Positions 11,035-21,249 of a stretch of 64,000 nt of DNA are shown in pieces (within the stretch, counting starts at the first letter, position 1; every line of letters starts with the position of its first letter). Made by a program: the position numbers and the translations under genes. The notes below the pieces were generated by a model. The model ran no database searches. It was not told where the DNA came from and saw nothing but the letters and a program-made list of their open reading frames with translations. The stretch comes from Diphasiastrum complanatum (taxonomy: Eukaryota; Streptophyta; Lycopodiopsida; Lycopodiales; Lycopodiaceae): positions 12,672,399 to 12,736,398 of the forward strand of contig CM055095.1 of NCBI GenBank assembly GCA_029204225.1, in the 5' to 3' direction.

Positions 11035-11868
11035 AGTGGAACATCTTTTGGAAGATCTTCTTGTGTACATGGAGATATGCAAGTGGATGGATGTTATCTT
11101 GCTGTAAAATCAAGTAATGGATCTGGAAAAAAAAGTTTGTTCAATGACTTTGATGGTCAAGTTAAAGATCAAGAGGTTGATCTCAAAGCGCTTCAACTAG
11201 TCAAAAGGGAAGTTGGCAATTTGGACCTAGTCAAGAGCATCAAAGGAGAGGCAATTGGCAAAGGTGTTATGGACCTGTTTTTGCAGCATATTGAAGACTC
11301 AAGTAAGGTCAAAGGAGCAGCAAGAAAGTGTTGTTCAAGTTTACTTTACTTGTTCTATCTCATGTTTGAGCAATTTCATGTGGATGTGTGCAGATTGTCA
11401 AGATATGGTAAAACTAGCTACATTGGTGAGCATTGTTTTGATGTTGGATTTGTACTAGCATTCTTGGCTGATTTTGCTGATGGAAATGAAGCTATTGGAG
11501 GTTCATTATGTCACTCATCCATGGCTAAGTTCTCAAGTGTTGAGCTACTTGGTGCCAATACTTGGAGATTGTCAATTTTTGGTGAATTCATGGTCATTTT
11601 TTTGTGTCAAGTAGATCTTGAAGATGGACTAGTGCAAACTACTTGGTTTATGGAGTCATGTGGTGCTAGATTTGCATCATTTATGTACTCACCTACTCAT
11701 GGATTTCCAAGGTTTGATGGTTTCTTGTGGCAAGATGAAGATGGAGGCTCATTCATGGAGTATCATGGTGGATACAAGGCAACAAAGGACAAAGGAGGAG
11801 GAGACATGCAAGCAAAAGTTGATCACTCACATTTATTGGTTGTTTGCTATATTTTTCCAGAGAGTTGA
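11005..11868 (+). CDS. Unrecognised ORF occupying the position of copia RT (copy A)
   Basis: 287 codons in the same frame as the upstream integrase tail. Residues 1-11 (MDLEYRSLMKS) are copia RT entry; the rest is not RT and has no YVDD box. Notable stretches are [40 protein letters not shown] and GGSFMEYHGGYKATKDKGGG. Copia sequence resumes near 12,105 (EHWKLGKRVLRYI), so about 1.07 kb of foreign DNA replaces the whole RT. A related copy is at 20,053-20,545 and keeps the same frame despite lacking ~55 codons. Against a real protein: between the copies most differences in the best-aligned 190 bp change the amino acid. It could be a captured gene fragment or a non-coding spacer that happens to be open. 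Function unknown. Confidence 0.45.
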   Translation: MDLEYRSLMKSGTSFGRSSCVHGDMQVDGCYLAVKSSNGSGKKSLFNDFDGQVKDQEVDLKALQLVKREVGNLDLVKSIKGEAIGKGVMDLFLQHIEDSSKVKGAARKCCSSLLYLFYLMFEQFHVDVCRLSRYGKTSYIGEHCFDVGFVLAFLADFADGNEAIGGSLCHSSMAKFSSVELLGANTWRLSIFGEFMVIFLCQVDLEDGLVQTTWFMESCGARFASFMYSPTHGFPRFDGFLWQDEDGGSFMEYHGGYKATKDKGGGDMQAKVDHSHLLVVCYIFPES

Positions 11869-12104
11869 GAGTTGGAAGCATGGTGGAATCATTTCATTTA
11901 CATTCTATTTGATTCTTCATGTTCTAGTCACATTTTTACATGTAAAATTGATGTAAGAAATAGTGAAGCATCCCAAGTGGACACTATTCTCTATATCAAT
12001 TATGGTTGTTTCTATTTTGAGCATTACATGATCATTGAAAGGAGATCTATTCTTAGAAAGAAGATCATTCTTATGATGGATCAAAGTTCTATTGGCAAAA
12101 ACTA

Positions 12105-12698
12105 TGCTAGGAGCATTGGAAGCTAGGAAAGCGAGTTTTGAGGTACATCATTGGAACTCGAGATTTTGGCATATTGTATGAGGGATCATCACCTAATCTT
12201 TTTGGATTTTCAGATTCAGACTATGCTGGAGATGTATTGGATAGGAAATCCATTAGTTCTTATTGTATTTTCATAGGTGATGGAGCTATATCATGGATGT
12301 CAAAGAAACAAGCCACTATCTCATTGTCATCTAGTGAGGCCGAGTACAAAGCTCTTACACATTGCACAAAGGAGATGGTATGGATCAAGAGGATGATCAA
12401 GGATCTTCACTTGTTGGATTTTTCAGAGAGCCCAATCATCTTTTGTGACAATCAATCAGCCCAAAGAATGGCATCCAATCCTATCTTTCATGCTAGGAGC
12501 AAGCATATTGAGATACAATATCATTTTGTGAGGGAGCGAGTCATTGCAAAGGAGGTGGAGCTTCAACATGTGTCTTCAAGGGAATGTGTAGCTGATATCT
12601 TCACCAAAGCATTGGGAAAAGACTTGTTCATGAAGCATAGGACTTCACTTGGAGTATTATCAAAGTCTATGCTAATACTAGTTGAAGAGGGAGTGTGA
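12105..12698 (+). CDS. Copia RT tail and RNase H domain
   Basis: ORF 12,138-12,698, with RT-tail words EHWKLGKRVLRYI from about 12,105. RNase H motifs are intact: FSDSDYAGDVLDRKS (Asp), LSSSEAEYKAL (Glu), IIFCDNQSAQRMASNP (Asp) and HARSKHIEIQYHFVRE. It ends with VELQHVSSRECVADIFTKAL. In a working element this domain removes the RNA strand during reverse transcription. The stop overlaps the first bases of the 3' LTR. With RT absent upstream, the element could only move by using enzymes from another copy. Confidence 0.85.
12682..12693 (+). promoter_or_regulatory. Polypurine tract
   Basis: TTGAAGAGGGAG immediately before the LTR start TGTGAAAG. This is the expected plus-strand primer site of the element. 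Confidence 0.7.
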
Positions 12699-13342
12699 AA
12701 GATTCAACTAGTTTCATCACATTTTGCAATATTTCCATATTCGGCATATTGAGGCCAAAACTTGTTTTAGACTTAGAGGTTGACTTTTCAAAGTTCATTA
12801 GTCTAAATTTCATTTGAATAAACACTTTTTTGAAAGTGTGGGAAAGATAGAATGCGAGTTTGAGTAGTTTCAATCTGAATAAGTTGGGTACATTGAATCT
12901 AGACCCAAAATTGGTAGGGTTAGCATTTGGGTGGGAAAGCCAAGTGGCCAAATAGGGTTTGGACCTGCTATAAAAGGATGTAACTCATGGAGAGAGTCAT
13001 CTTCTCTCTTCTCTATCTCATTTCATGCTTATACATGGTTCTCTTGGGTTCTACTATCCATTGGTGCTATCTTGGTGATTGCTTGCAATTCTATGTGTAG
13101 AATGATCTATATTTGTTATTTTTGGATCCACACGTGTGAAATACAGTAGCTTGCTGGTTTTGTACGGACAACAAAAGTACATTATCATTTCATTCAAGTT
13201 TGATCAAGTTCTATTAGTGTTTGCATCTCAAATTGTGTGTAGATGCTGATTTTTCTACATTGGTGAAATTGGTAGTGTATTTCTCTTTCTAGCCAAAGAT
13301 CATTCAAGTAGATTGGATCTTAAGGATCTGAAATCTTTCACA
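12694..13342 (+). repeat. 3' LTR of the RT-less copia element
   Basis: 649 bp running from TGTGAAAGATT to AATCTTTCACA, so its ends form an 11-bp inverted repeat. It contains a TATA-like box (CTATAAAAGG at about 12,969), a CT-rich initiator region and the palindrome CACACGTGTG at about 13,130. The 3' two-thirds matches 45,950-46,405. Confidence 0.85.
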
Positions 13343-13841
13343 TACTGTAGGCTATATTATGGCCTTCAATCTAAGAAACAAGTAGAAATCGATTTGGTTA
13401 CATTTGGATCAATAAAACTCAATGTACATATTGGAGTAGCTTGAGTTTGCCAATGAGATCCAAAAATTTTCTATCTTCTCACTATGAGAGCTTGGAATAC
13501 ATAGCAAATTCGACTTCCTTCTTGAAGTGAGGTGGATTTCCAGCATGTAATAAGAAAGTTAACTCACTCTTCTTGCCCTAAAATGAAACCCTAGCCTAGA
13601 TCCTAGAGTTATGCTTGGTAGGTAGCTAGTTGGTCAAATTTTCACCTTAAACTTAGGTGTAGGTCCTATAAAGTGCGGATGACCACCAAATAGACATGAC
13701 CAACTCTCTTGAATTGACCTAACCTACATTAGGAGTGGGTTGTCGCATGGCATTTTGGCCTTACATGTGTGGAACCCAATTATACACAATAATTACAATG
13801 TTCTACATGGCTAGATTTGCCAAATTAGGTTATTTTTCACA
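13343..13841 (-). repeat. LTR fragment of the left-edge copia family
   Basis: Matches 2,285-2,791 in the same orientation and ends at the same TTCACA. It starts exactly where the plus-strand LTR ends, so the plus element appears to have landed inside an older minus-oriented LTR. The missing left part is not found within the window. Confidence 0.75.
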
Positions 13842-13869
13842 ATTTGCATACACTATAAACTTATTATCA

Positions 13870-14400
13870 TACAAGTAGTGTCTCTAGATTTAAGTGCATA
13901 AATAATTGCTTTTTTAACGCAACTGAGGACCAGTGAATTTTTTGCTTTCAAATGCTAGTGGCCTATCTTAGTGCAATAGAATTGCTCCAATTGCAGTATC
14001 ACTTGCATCAATTCTCATGGCGTAAGATTGATCTGGATCTACAATATGTAAGACGGGAGCCAAAACAATCAGGGCCTTAAGTTTCTCAAAACTCTGATTC
14101 AATTTCTCATTTTATATAACAAGCAGACTAGGTTGATTCAACTTTTTCGTCTTGTTAACAATGTCTTTTGTCAAATTATTGAGTGGTGCTTTCACTTTGG
14201 CATAATCCTCAATAAATCTCTGAAAGAAAACTGTAAATTCCAATAATGATTTTAGTTGCTTAAAAGTTTGTGGAGTCGGCCAATCAACAACTATGTTGAT
14301 TTTATCCTCGTCAATCTTTATCCCATAAGCAATGATCTTATGACCAAGATAAACCAACTCATGTCTAAAGTATTCACCTTTGGATTCCTTAGCGTAGATA
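13870..14400 (-). pseudogene. Ty3/gypsy RT end and RNase H fragment
   Basis: The minus strand reads ELVYLGHKIIAYGIKIDEDK, then IVVDWPTPQTFKQLKSLLEF and FFQRFIEDYAKVKAPLNNLT, a classic gypsy RT/RNase H junction. After one stop it continues with NQSFEKLKALIVLAPVLHIV and YAMRIDASDTAIGAILLH, then DRPLAFESKKF. At least two stops break it. The upstream RT part is cut off at the GA tract. Confidence 0.85.
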
Positions 14401-14410
14401 GGAGTTGTCG

Positions 14411-14527
<117 letters not shown>

Positions 14528-14529
14528 TC

Positions 14530-15002
14530 TACATCCTTTATACATACGTAAAAGATCAACATTGCACTTTGCTCTTCATTTTTTGAAAAGCATTAAACAA
14601 TGGAAGATCATATGGCAATCCTTAGGAATTTAGGGATTGCACATAGATTTAGTGGATTCCAATGCTCTTCATGTTTTGCAAAGCATGAAATAATGAAAAA
14701 AATGCAATCCTTAGGAATTTTAGAGGTTTCAAATAGATTTAGTAGAATCTTCCAATGTTCTTAACATGGTGAAACAAATGTAAACCAAAAGAGAGCAACA
14801 TGTTGATATCATATATTTGGCATATTGAAAGTCCATTCTCATAAACATATTATGGCCCACAAAAATATGAGACAAAGTTGGGAAAGGGATATTATAGTTT
14901 ATAAAAAGTCAAACAATGGGACTTTCGATAGTAAAGTAAAATGCTAGCCAATAGGCTTATGAAAGCAATTCTCAATTACCTTCACACCGACTTCATCGAA
15001 AC
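14530..15002. other. No recognised gene; short direct repeat
   Basis: AT-rich. The words atccttaggaatttnagg and tagatttagtrgaatnttcc occur twice (about 14,617 and 14,708). Nothing else is seen. Confidence 0.45.
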
Positions 15003-15050
15003 CCAACCCCCCCCCACCCCGCCCCCCCCCCCCCCCCCCCCCTTTCCCCC
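15003..15050. repeat. Poly-C tract
   Basis: Nearly uninterrupted C run with a few A/G/T interruptions, including 21 consecutive Cs. It is strikingly unlike the AT-rich surroundings; the length may be uncertain in the assembly. Confidence 0.9.
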
Positions 15051-15432
15051 GAGCCCCCTTCATCTCCCCCATTTCACACACAAACCTATTTGGGAGACCT
15101 TTATTCTCTCTCCTTTATCCTATATGAGCCACAAGGATGTTCTCCCACTAAAAAATTCAAATAATAGGGGTCGTAGGGCATGTGAAGATGCCAAGGAGTA
15201 TATTCCCTAGCAGCTTCGTTTAACCGATTTCAGCATTTTTTAAGCTAAGTCATTTGCCACATGGGGGGCCTCGCTTTTCTATATGAAATAGGGTAGGGGC
15301 CTTCGTATTTGTTCTCTCCATTGAATGTTGAGTTTATTGACAAATAGGCATGCCCTATGATTATGTGTGAAAACAGCTTGAGTTGTTTAAATCATGGCTC
15401 AGCCAAACATTGTCAACATAATTTTACGAAAT

Positions 15433-15665
15433 AAGTCAATGCTGATTTCATTTCTCAATACTATATTCAAGAAGCACACCCAACAACATTGCAAAAATGA
15501 CACTTGGATTATCAATGATTATTTCAAGTCAATGCTAAATTCATTTCCCAATACTATGTTCAAGGAGCACACCCAACAACAATGGATAATGATTATTTTA
15601 AGTCAATGCTAAATTCATTTCTCAAATTTACTATATTTCAAGGAGCACACCCAACAACATTGAAA
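15433..15665. repeat. Tandem repeat, 3 copies (periods 93 and 74 bp)
   Basis: Each unit begins aagtcaatgctnatttcatt and contains caaggagcacacccaacaac. Units start at 15,433, 15,526 and 15,600. The 15,666-16,480 stretch that follows has no recognised gene apart from an (AC)n(AT)n tract at about 16,050-16,077. Confidence 0.8.
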
Positions 15666-16485
15666 AACATAGCACTTGGGTCCATCTCAGTGGGGTGGGG
15701 TGCCAGTATGATTAGAGTTGTTGACTGCCACCACAAAGGTGCAAGCTTTAATCTTGACCACTATGTAGTGACATCTAAGAGAGCTTATCTCCATAAATGC
15801 TTTTTGGTTTCCAAGGGGAGACTCGAAGAGGAGACCAAAGAAACTTTGGATGTCAAGCTAACCAACTCAACCAATCCCATTGGGTGTCTTATCTCCATAA
15901 ATGGCATTGTCAAGTTGTAAATAGGTTTTATACAAAGACCACCCGCTAGTTGTTTAATCATGTATGCACCCAAAAAAATAGCAATTGGATAATGCTTATT
16001 TTAACAAATTGGGAGACTTGGCACGTTCTCTTGGAGAAAGAGTAATCAAAACACACACACACATATATATATATATAAGTATAATAATTGCAACTTGTGT
16101 TGCCATATTTAAAGTCATGTATCCTCTTTAATTTATTATTAGATTCTAAATAACAACACCACCTTCTTTCAATCACCTAAAAAACTCACTAATTCCATGG
16201 CAGAGATGTAAATTTTATGGAAAAAACAGAAAATTCATAGAAGATATGAATGAAAAGAATGGAAGGGCTTTCAAGCTTAGACTCCTTCCATCGGTCTCTT
16301 TCAATTTTATGCAAGACAGTGACGATTTACAAATTATAATACATGTATGAGCATTTATTTTAGGACGTTGAATAGTAAGACGACGACGATTCCCCAGCTC
16401 CAAGCTCACCTAACGCTGCTTGCTATTTTCTGACTCTTGAACAGCAAATTATGGATCATCCATAATCTCAATATGTTGTGTATAG

Positions 16486-17269
16486 TCAAGGTGTCTTCTT
16501 GACAATCAGTACTGGGCAACGTGCGTTATGAGCACAGAAATCACACACACTTCCTAAGAAGGCCCTGCATCATAAACTATTGCCAAATCATTACATGTTT
16601 CTAACAATGTCTTACGAATAGCCGAGTGCTGTAGCATATAATTGGATCATCTTGTGTGATATCTTGGGACCACTGATCTCATGATGCTCGGTGATCAGGA
16701 AAAAGTCAAAAGGCAGATCGATAATAGGTAATACGAAACGTGATGGGTTGCACTAGAAACAAACGAATTATCTTAACTAAGGGACTTCTGCAAAGTTTCT
16801 ACCTTCTAATTGATGGGCAGGAATCTCCATGGCTGCCCATTACTAGCACGTCTGCATTCATCTCATTAACAATGTCGCACACCGTATCTCGTGGATCTCC
16901 ATGCACCACATGTGTTTTTGCTTCCACCTGCATCATTTTATTGTGATAATTAGTAGCAGTATCTTCAAAATACACGCCCATTCACCAATACTACTACAAA
17001 TGTAAGATTTCATGCTGAGTGCTGCTAGTAGCTGTAATACTTTGAGATGAGAGGGAAGATTTGTAGGTGATGCTCGCTTAGACAATTCAAAAGATGATTG
17101 GAGGTGCAGTGGTTACTCTGTTTTCGACACATAGATTCTTTGCCTGCTCTAATATTTTTTGCAAAGATTCATCCTGATACTTATTCAAGAGATGCTCAAA
17201 CTCCGATGCGAAGCTCACTCCTGCAAAGCCGAATAAACAAGTGATTATAAAGAACTTATGGACGGCTGG

Positions 17270-17310
<41 letters not shown>

Positions 17311-17494
17311 ACAGAGCCCAACCGAGACCGACGAATGGCCGAAAGACATAAGACTGGGGCTGAGAGTGGAGGAGCACAATATTGTCGCCCAGGTCGGAAT
17401 CCACAAGGTTTTCCAATGCCCATTGCAGCGCGTACAAGCTCTGCTCGCTATGATCCAAACCCACCACCACCTTCCTCGCACCCATTTCCTCCAT
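16486..17494 (-). CDS. Universal stress protein (USP family), 4 exons
   Basis: Model (minus strand): exon 1 17,494-17,323, exon 2 17,220-17,117, exon 3 16,927-16,803, exon 4 16,564-16,486. All junctions are GT-AG and in phase, giving 159 aa, the usual length for a small plant USP. The start is MEEMGARKVVVGLDHSEQSL; β1 has VVVGLDHSEQS with the adenine-contacting Asp. HGDPRDTVCDIV is the central β-strand/helix, and VLVMGSHG starts the ATP-binding loop. The end is RAFLGSVCDFCAHNARCPVL then IVKKTP. Known: USPs bind nucleotides and take part in stress responses, mostly in the cytoplasm. Odd: the loop G-x2-G-x9-G(S/T) has eleven residues between the second and third Gly instead of nine, with DSCPSI in place of a Gly-rich turn. 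GA/CT tracts lie in the 5' leader and intron 1. The next gene is far away. Nucleotide binding is inferred, not shown. Confidence 0.9.
17273..17308. repeat. (GA)18 in USP intron 1
   Basis: 36 bp of GA, 14 bp downstream (in gene sense) of the exon 1 donor site. On the coding strand it reads CT, so it adds a pyrimidine tract inside a ~100 bp intron. Confidence 0.95.
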
Positions 17495-17495
17495 C

Positions 17496-17545
<50 letters not shown>
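17493..17545. repeat. (CTATCT)n/(CT)n in USP 5' leader
   Basis: Short CTATCT repeats grade into (CT)17. In gene sense this is a GA-rich leader directly upstream of, and overlapping, the start codon. An upstream in-frame ATG at 17,614 would translate it as an Arg/Glu repeat, so the ATG at 17,494 is preferred. Confidence 0.9.
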
Positions 17546-17549
<4 letters not shown>

Positions 17550-17639
17550 CAACTTTGAGGGAAGGGTAGTGCTCGTTTCTCTCTATAGAGTATTACTACC
17601 ACCTCTAAAGGCATAAAAATATGTCAACTCATATAATAT

Positions 17640-18600
17640 AATTATGTGTTTGTGGTGGGGGGCGCAACTTGGTCTACTAATGCCCTTGCCTCCCAAAGCT
17701 CCTAGGCAAGTTGTATTACGATCCATTTATTGAATGATTTTTAGATCTTGCAAATAAATTGGTGCCACAAATTAGTTGTATTGTGGTATCTTTGTAGTGG
17801 CAACTTCATTATGTCGATTTTTTTCATGAATATTTTATTCATCAAAATTATAACCAGCATAAATGAGTAGGAAATAAACTACTTCAATGCTATTTTATGG
17901 GAACTTAGGGGTTTAGATTGATTCCACTTTACTTGTAATTCAATTATCCAGTGTATTGAATAGAATAGTGGCTAATTTAGAGTTTATGATGCTCTTAAGT
18001 GAATGCTTGTGTAGTTGAATAGAATAGTGGCTAATTTAGAGTTTATGATGCTCTTACGTGAATGCTTGTGTAGTTCTCTTGTTGATATACATTTCTGGTT
18101 GTAGGTGTGATTGGTGATTAGCAACCTTCATTCTGGTGTATGAGTAGTGAGCACAATGAAAGCTTTATGTAGAGGTGATATGGTCCATCTTTAGTGTGGA
18201 TAGGAGGCTAGATGCAAAAAGTGGCATTTGTTAACCATTTGTGGACTGAATGAGAAGTCTATGTGAAAGATTATGCTAATACCAATTTATGCCAATGTGT
18301 TATTGTGAAAGATATGCAAAAGGCAACTTAGGCTTACACTGCAAATGTTAACTTAGATGAGTCTGGTATTGGTCACATTATGGGAGTTTGAGACGTAGTA
18401 ATATAAAATGTCAAATTAGGCCAATATGTGAGACCAACTTAGGAAGATAATATTGTACAAACTTCAACCTTAAACATCTTTGAAGTGCTACACAAGTTCA
18501 TTTTGTTGGCTACATCTACCAATGTCTCATCTTGACTATTGGTGACAATGCAAGGTTAGACTTAGAAATGTAATTTGCACATTAAATTAGAGAAGTAATT
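17640..18600. other. No gene seen; includes a 59-bp tandem duplication
   Basis: 17,956-18,073 holds two nearly identical 59-bp copies starting ttgaatagaatagtggctaa, differing at one base. The remainder is AT-rich with stops in all frames. Confidence 0.7.
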
Positions 18601-18625
18601 TGCATGTTCGACTATTGCTTAAGGA

Positions 18626-18846
18626 GAAGCTTACAGTATCACCGAATAATGCACATGAAGCGGATTTATCAAGTGAGCGATCCTGTGTGGTGGATAATGA
18701 TGGTAGATCTAAAGTAGCAACATCCAAGGTGGAACAGAAGCTTACAATATCACTGGATATTGCACATAAAGTGGCTTTATCAGGTGAGCAATATGTGTGG
18801 TGGATAATGACGGTAGATATAAAGTAGCAGCAGCCAAGGTAGAAAT
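18626..18846. repeat. 111-bp tandem duplication
   Basis: Two units beginning gaagcttacartatcac start at 18,626 and 18,737. The plus frame stays open through the first and into the second (KLTVSPNNAHEADLSSER, then KLTISLDIAHKVALSGEQ). The period is a multiple of three. No flanking gene supports expression. Confidence 0.8.
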
Positions 18847-19400
18847 TCATGCTTGTGATCCATGGGAGTCTGCACTTTCCACATAAATGCAGCAATTGTG
18901 ATCAATTGTAGCAGGAAAAGACACCCTCCATACTTCATGTCAATAGGTCTCAACCCATTCATTTCTATTACTGGAATAAAGAGAGTATTCCTCTTATAAA
19001 GTCCCTCAATCCAAGGATACGTTGAAGCTAAAACAAGCCGCAACAAACCAACAACAAGGGAATTAGATGGTGGACAAACCAAACCAACCAAATCTAGATC
19101 GAACAGATCTAGCCCCCAAGGTATGGGTCAATCACTCACAAGGAGAGAGGAGTCCATGTAGGTACTAACATCAAAATCATGCATACACTAGTGAGTGCCC
19201 AACAGGTATACTTATACCCTCCAAGGCCCTTGCACCACTATTAGTGCACTGTGACACCTCACTAGACTCATCTGCAACCTAAATGGGCCACATCATCTAA
19301 TTCTCCTATGAGTCACTAGTAGACCCATAAAAATCCACCATCTTGAATTTTAGGCCTCCAACCATTAATTATGACCATATACACATGAAGGATTTAAACC
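18847..19400 (-). repeat. Dispersed repeat family C, copy 1 (solo-LTR candidate)
   Basis: The core at about 19,010-19,350 is shared with 42,375-42,700 and 56,530-56,835: ggtggacaaacc...agatctagcccccaag...ggtatacttataccctccaa...gtgcactgtgacacctcac. On the minus strand the conserved GGTATAAGTATACC looks like a TATA box, so I infer LTR origin in minus orientation. Termini are not defined. Confidence 0.6.
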
Positions 19401-19599
19401 CCCCGGATAATCATAATTGTCGAAGGTCGAAGCCAGAGTGTTCAACGTGTACCCCTACAACCAAATGCCCAAGGTACCCGAACTATTCAAGATGAACCCG
19501 AAAGTCGGACAAGTCGAGCTAGCAGTTAGTAGCTCGACAAGCGTGGAGTACTATACTATCACGCTCAACCGCCAAAGACAATATTATCAAAGGGTAGTT

Positions 19600-19935
19600 A
19601 ACCAATGATTAGCACTAAACTTGTCTTGTAAACTGTTGCTAAATTATCTTGTAATTTTTTCAGATGGGATAAGTATAGGATAGAACGATAAAGAAAAAAA
19701 TAGAAGTAGAGAGCAGGGTTAGCATACTGTTAGCATTATCAGCTATGCATGAAAGTCTGCCAACGAGCAGAACATAGCGACTTCTATAAGAGGAGCGACA
19801 GGCTACCAACGTGCGTGACACTGATCGACTCACTCGAAACAAAAGGAAAAATGCCAAATACAAAATGCTCTCAGATCTTTTATCTCTGATTGTCGTGTCG
19901 TTTTCTTTGATTGAATGATTCATAGTTTGTGATCT
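19600..19935 (+). repeat. Fragment of the 43,951-type copia LTR
   Basis: Matches 44,320-44,611 through words such as acttgtcttgtaaact, tctgccaacgagcagaacat and caaaatgct. It continues past the point where the 44 kb copy is cut (after agtttg), so it preserves more of the LTR's 3' end. Confidence 0.65.
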
Positions 19936-20052
19936 TTGGTCATTTGCTTAGGGTCCTGCAAAATTCTGCAAGCCTCCCAAAGAAGCATCAAACAATTCTC
20001 AAAAATCTCTTCAAATTTTTTGAGTCAATCTCGTATCGAAAAAATTTTATTT

Positions 20053-20545
20053 TGAGGTTGATCTCAAAGGGCTTCAACAAGTCAAAAGGGAAGTTGGCAA
20101 TTTGGAGCTAGACAAGAACATCAAAGGAGAGTCAACTGGCAAAGATGATTTGGATCTTTTTTTGTTGGTGTTTGAAGACTCAAGTAAGGTCAACGGAGCA
20201 GCAAGGAAGTGTTGTTCAAGTTTACTTTACTTGTTCTATCTCATGTTTGAGCAATTTCATGTGAATGTGTGCAAATTGTCAAGATATGGTGAAACTAGTT
20301 ACATTGGTTTGCATCATTTTGATGTTGGAGTTGTACTAGCATTCTTGGCTAGTTTTGCTGATGGAAATGAGCTAAAGGAGGCTCACTATGTCACCCCATT
20401 CATGGGCAAGTCATCAAGTGATAATGGCATCTTATGGCAAGATGGCAATGGAGGCTCATTCACGGAGTTTTATGATGGAGACATATCAAGAAAGGGCAAA
20501 GATGGTGGAGGCAAACAAGCAAGTGGTCATCACTCATTTATTGTT
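20053..20545 (+). CDS. Unrecognised ORF, copy B of the RT-replacing segment
   Basis: Open from [20 protein letters not shown] and listed from the internal ATG at 20,102 to the stop at 20,546-20,548. It shares [20 protein letters not shown] and GGSFTE with copy A at 11,171-11,850 and lacks about 55 codons present there. Here no copia integrase or RNase H flanks it. Instead repeats of gtatcgaaaaa type lie before (20,015-20,055) and after (21,250-21,535). Independent presence shows the segment is a repeat in its own right. It may be coding or not; replacement changes dominate between the copies. Confidence 0.4.
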
Positions 20546-20639
20546 TGATTGTGTCCGAATGTTTCACATGATCTTCCATGTTTCTACTATGTATCATGAT
20601 ATCATCAAACAATACCAACACAAATAAGTAAAAATAGGG

Positions 20640-21000
20640 TTCAACGATTTGATTCATGAGAGCTTGAAAAGTAACATGAGCTTTAGTTAATCCAAAAGGC
20701 ATAACTTTGAATTCATAGTTTCAAAAAAACACTGGCTCCTTGCAAAGCATCCAACAAATCATCTACCCTAGAAATAGCATATCTATTTGATGGTACCTTT
20801 GTTAAGGGCTCAATAGTCAATACCTTTCTTCTTAATAAGCAATACGGGAGAGGCAAAAAGTTACTTACTTCGAACAATAAATTCTTGTGAGAGTAACTCC
20901 TAAACTTATTTCTGCACTTCTTCTTTTTCTACTCTTGATCGTCTGTATCGTGGTAAGTTGATCGATTTAGATCATGGTTCCAATTCAATGGGATGAGCCA
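20640..21000 (-). pseudogene. Ty3/gypsy RT N-terminal fragment
   Basis: Across several frames the minus strand reads INLPRYRRSRVEKEEVQK, ELLSQEFIVRS, FASPVLLIKKK, DY.ALNKGTI, YAISRVDDLLDALQGASVFL and [20 protein letters not shown]. This is the order of a gypsy RT palm/fingers region. Many stops and a shift show long decay. Confidence 0.8.
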
Positions 21001-21249
21001 CGAATCTAGTCTGGAAGTATCAGGGTTGGTCGATAATTCAATAATCCTTGGTGCATGAATCTACGTCTATCTGATTCAAGCTACCATTGATAAGTCAAAA
21101 ATTGCTCTACTTGATCCTAGCTTCGAAGTCATTGGGATCAAAACAATCGATTCTGTAGACATGCACAAATTAGATCAATTTAGATTTAAATGCAAAAGTG
21201 AAAAAAACTAATCTCATAGCATTACAATCGACATGAATTATCAGTCACA

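Noticed and set aside
11872-12126. ORF between the RT-replacing segment and RNase H
   Set aside because: It is out of frame with the following RNase H and its last part reads as copia RT tail in another frame, so it is not a separate gene.
17258-17569. Plus-strand ORFs over the USP gene
   Set aside because: The minus-strand four-exon model gives a complete USP with consistent splice phases; the plus ORFs run through the GA/CT tracts.
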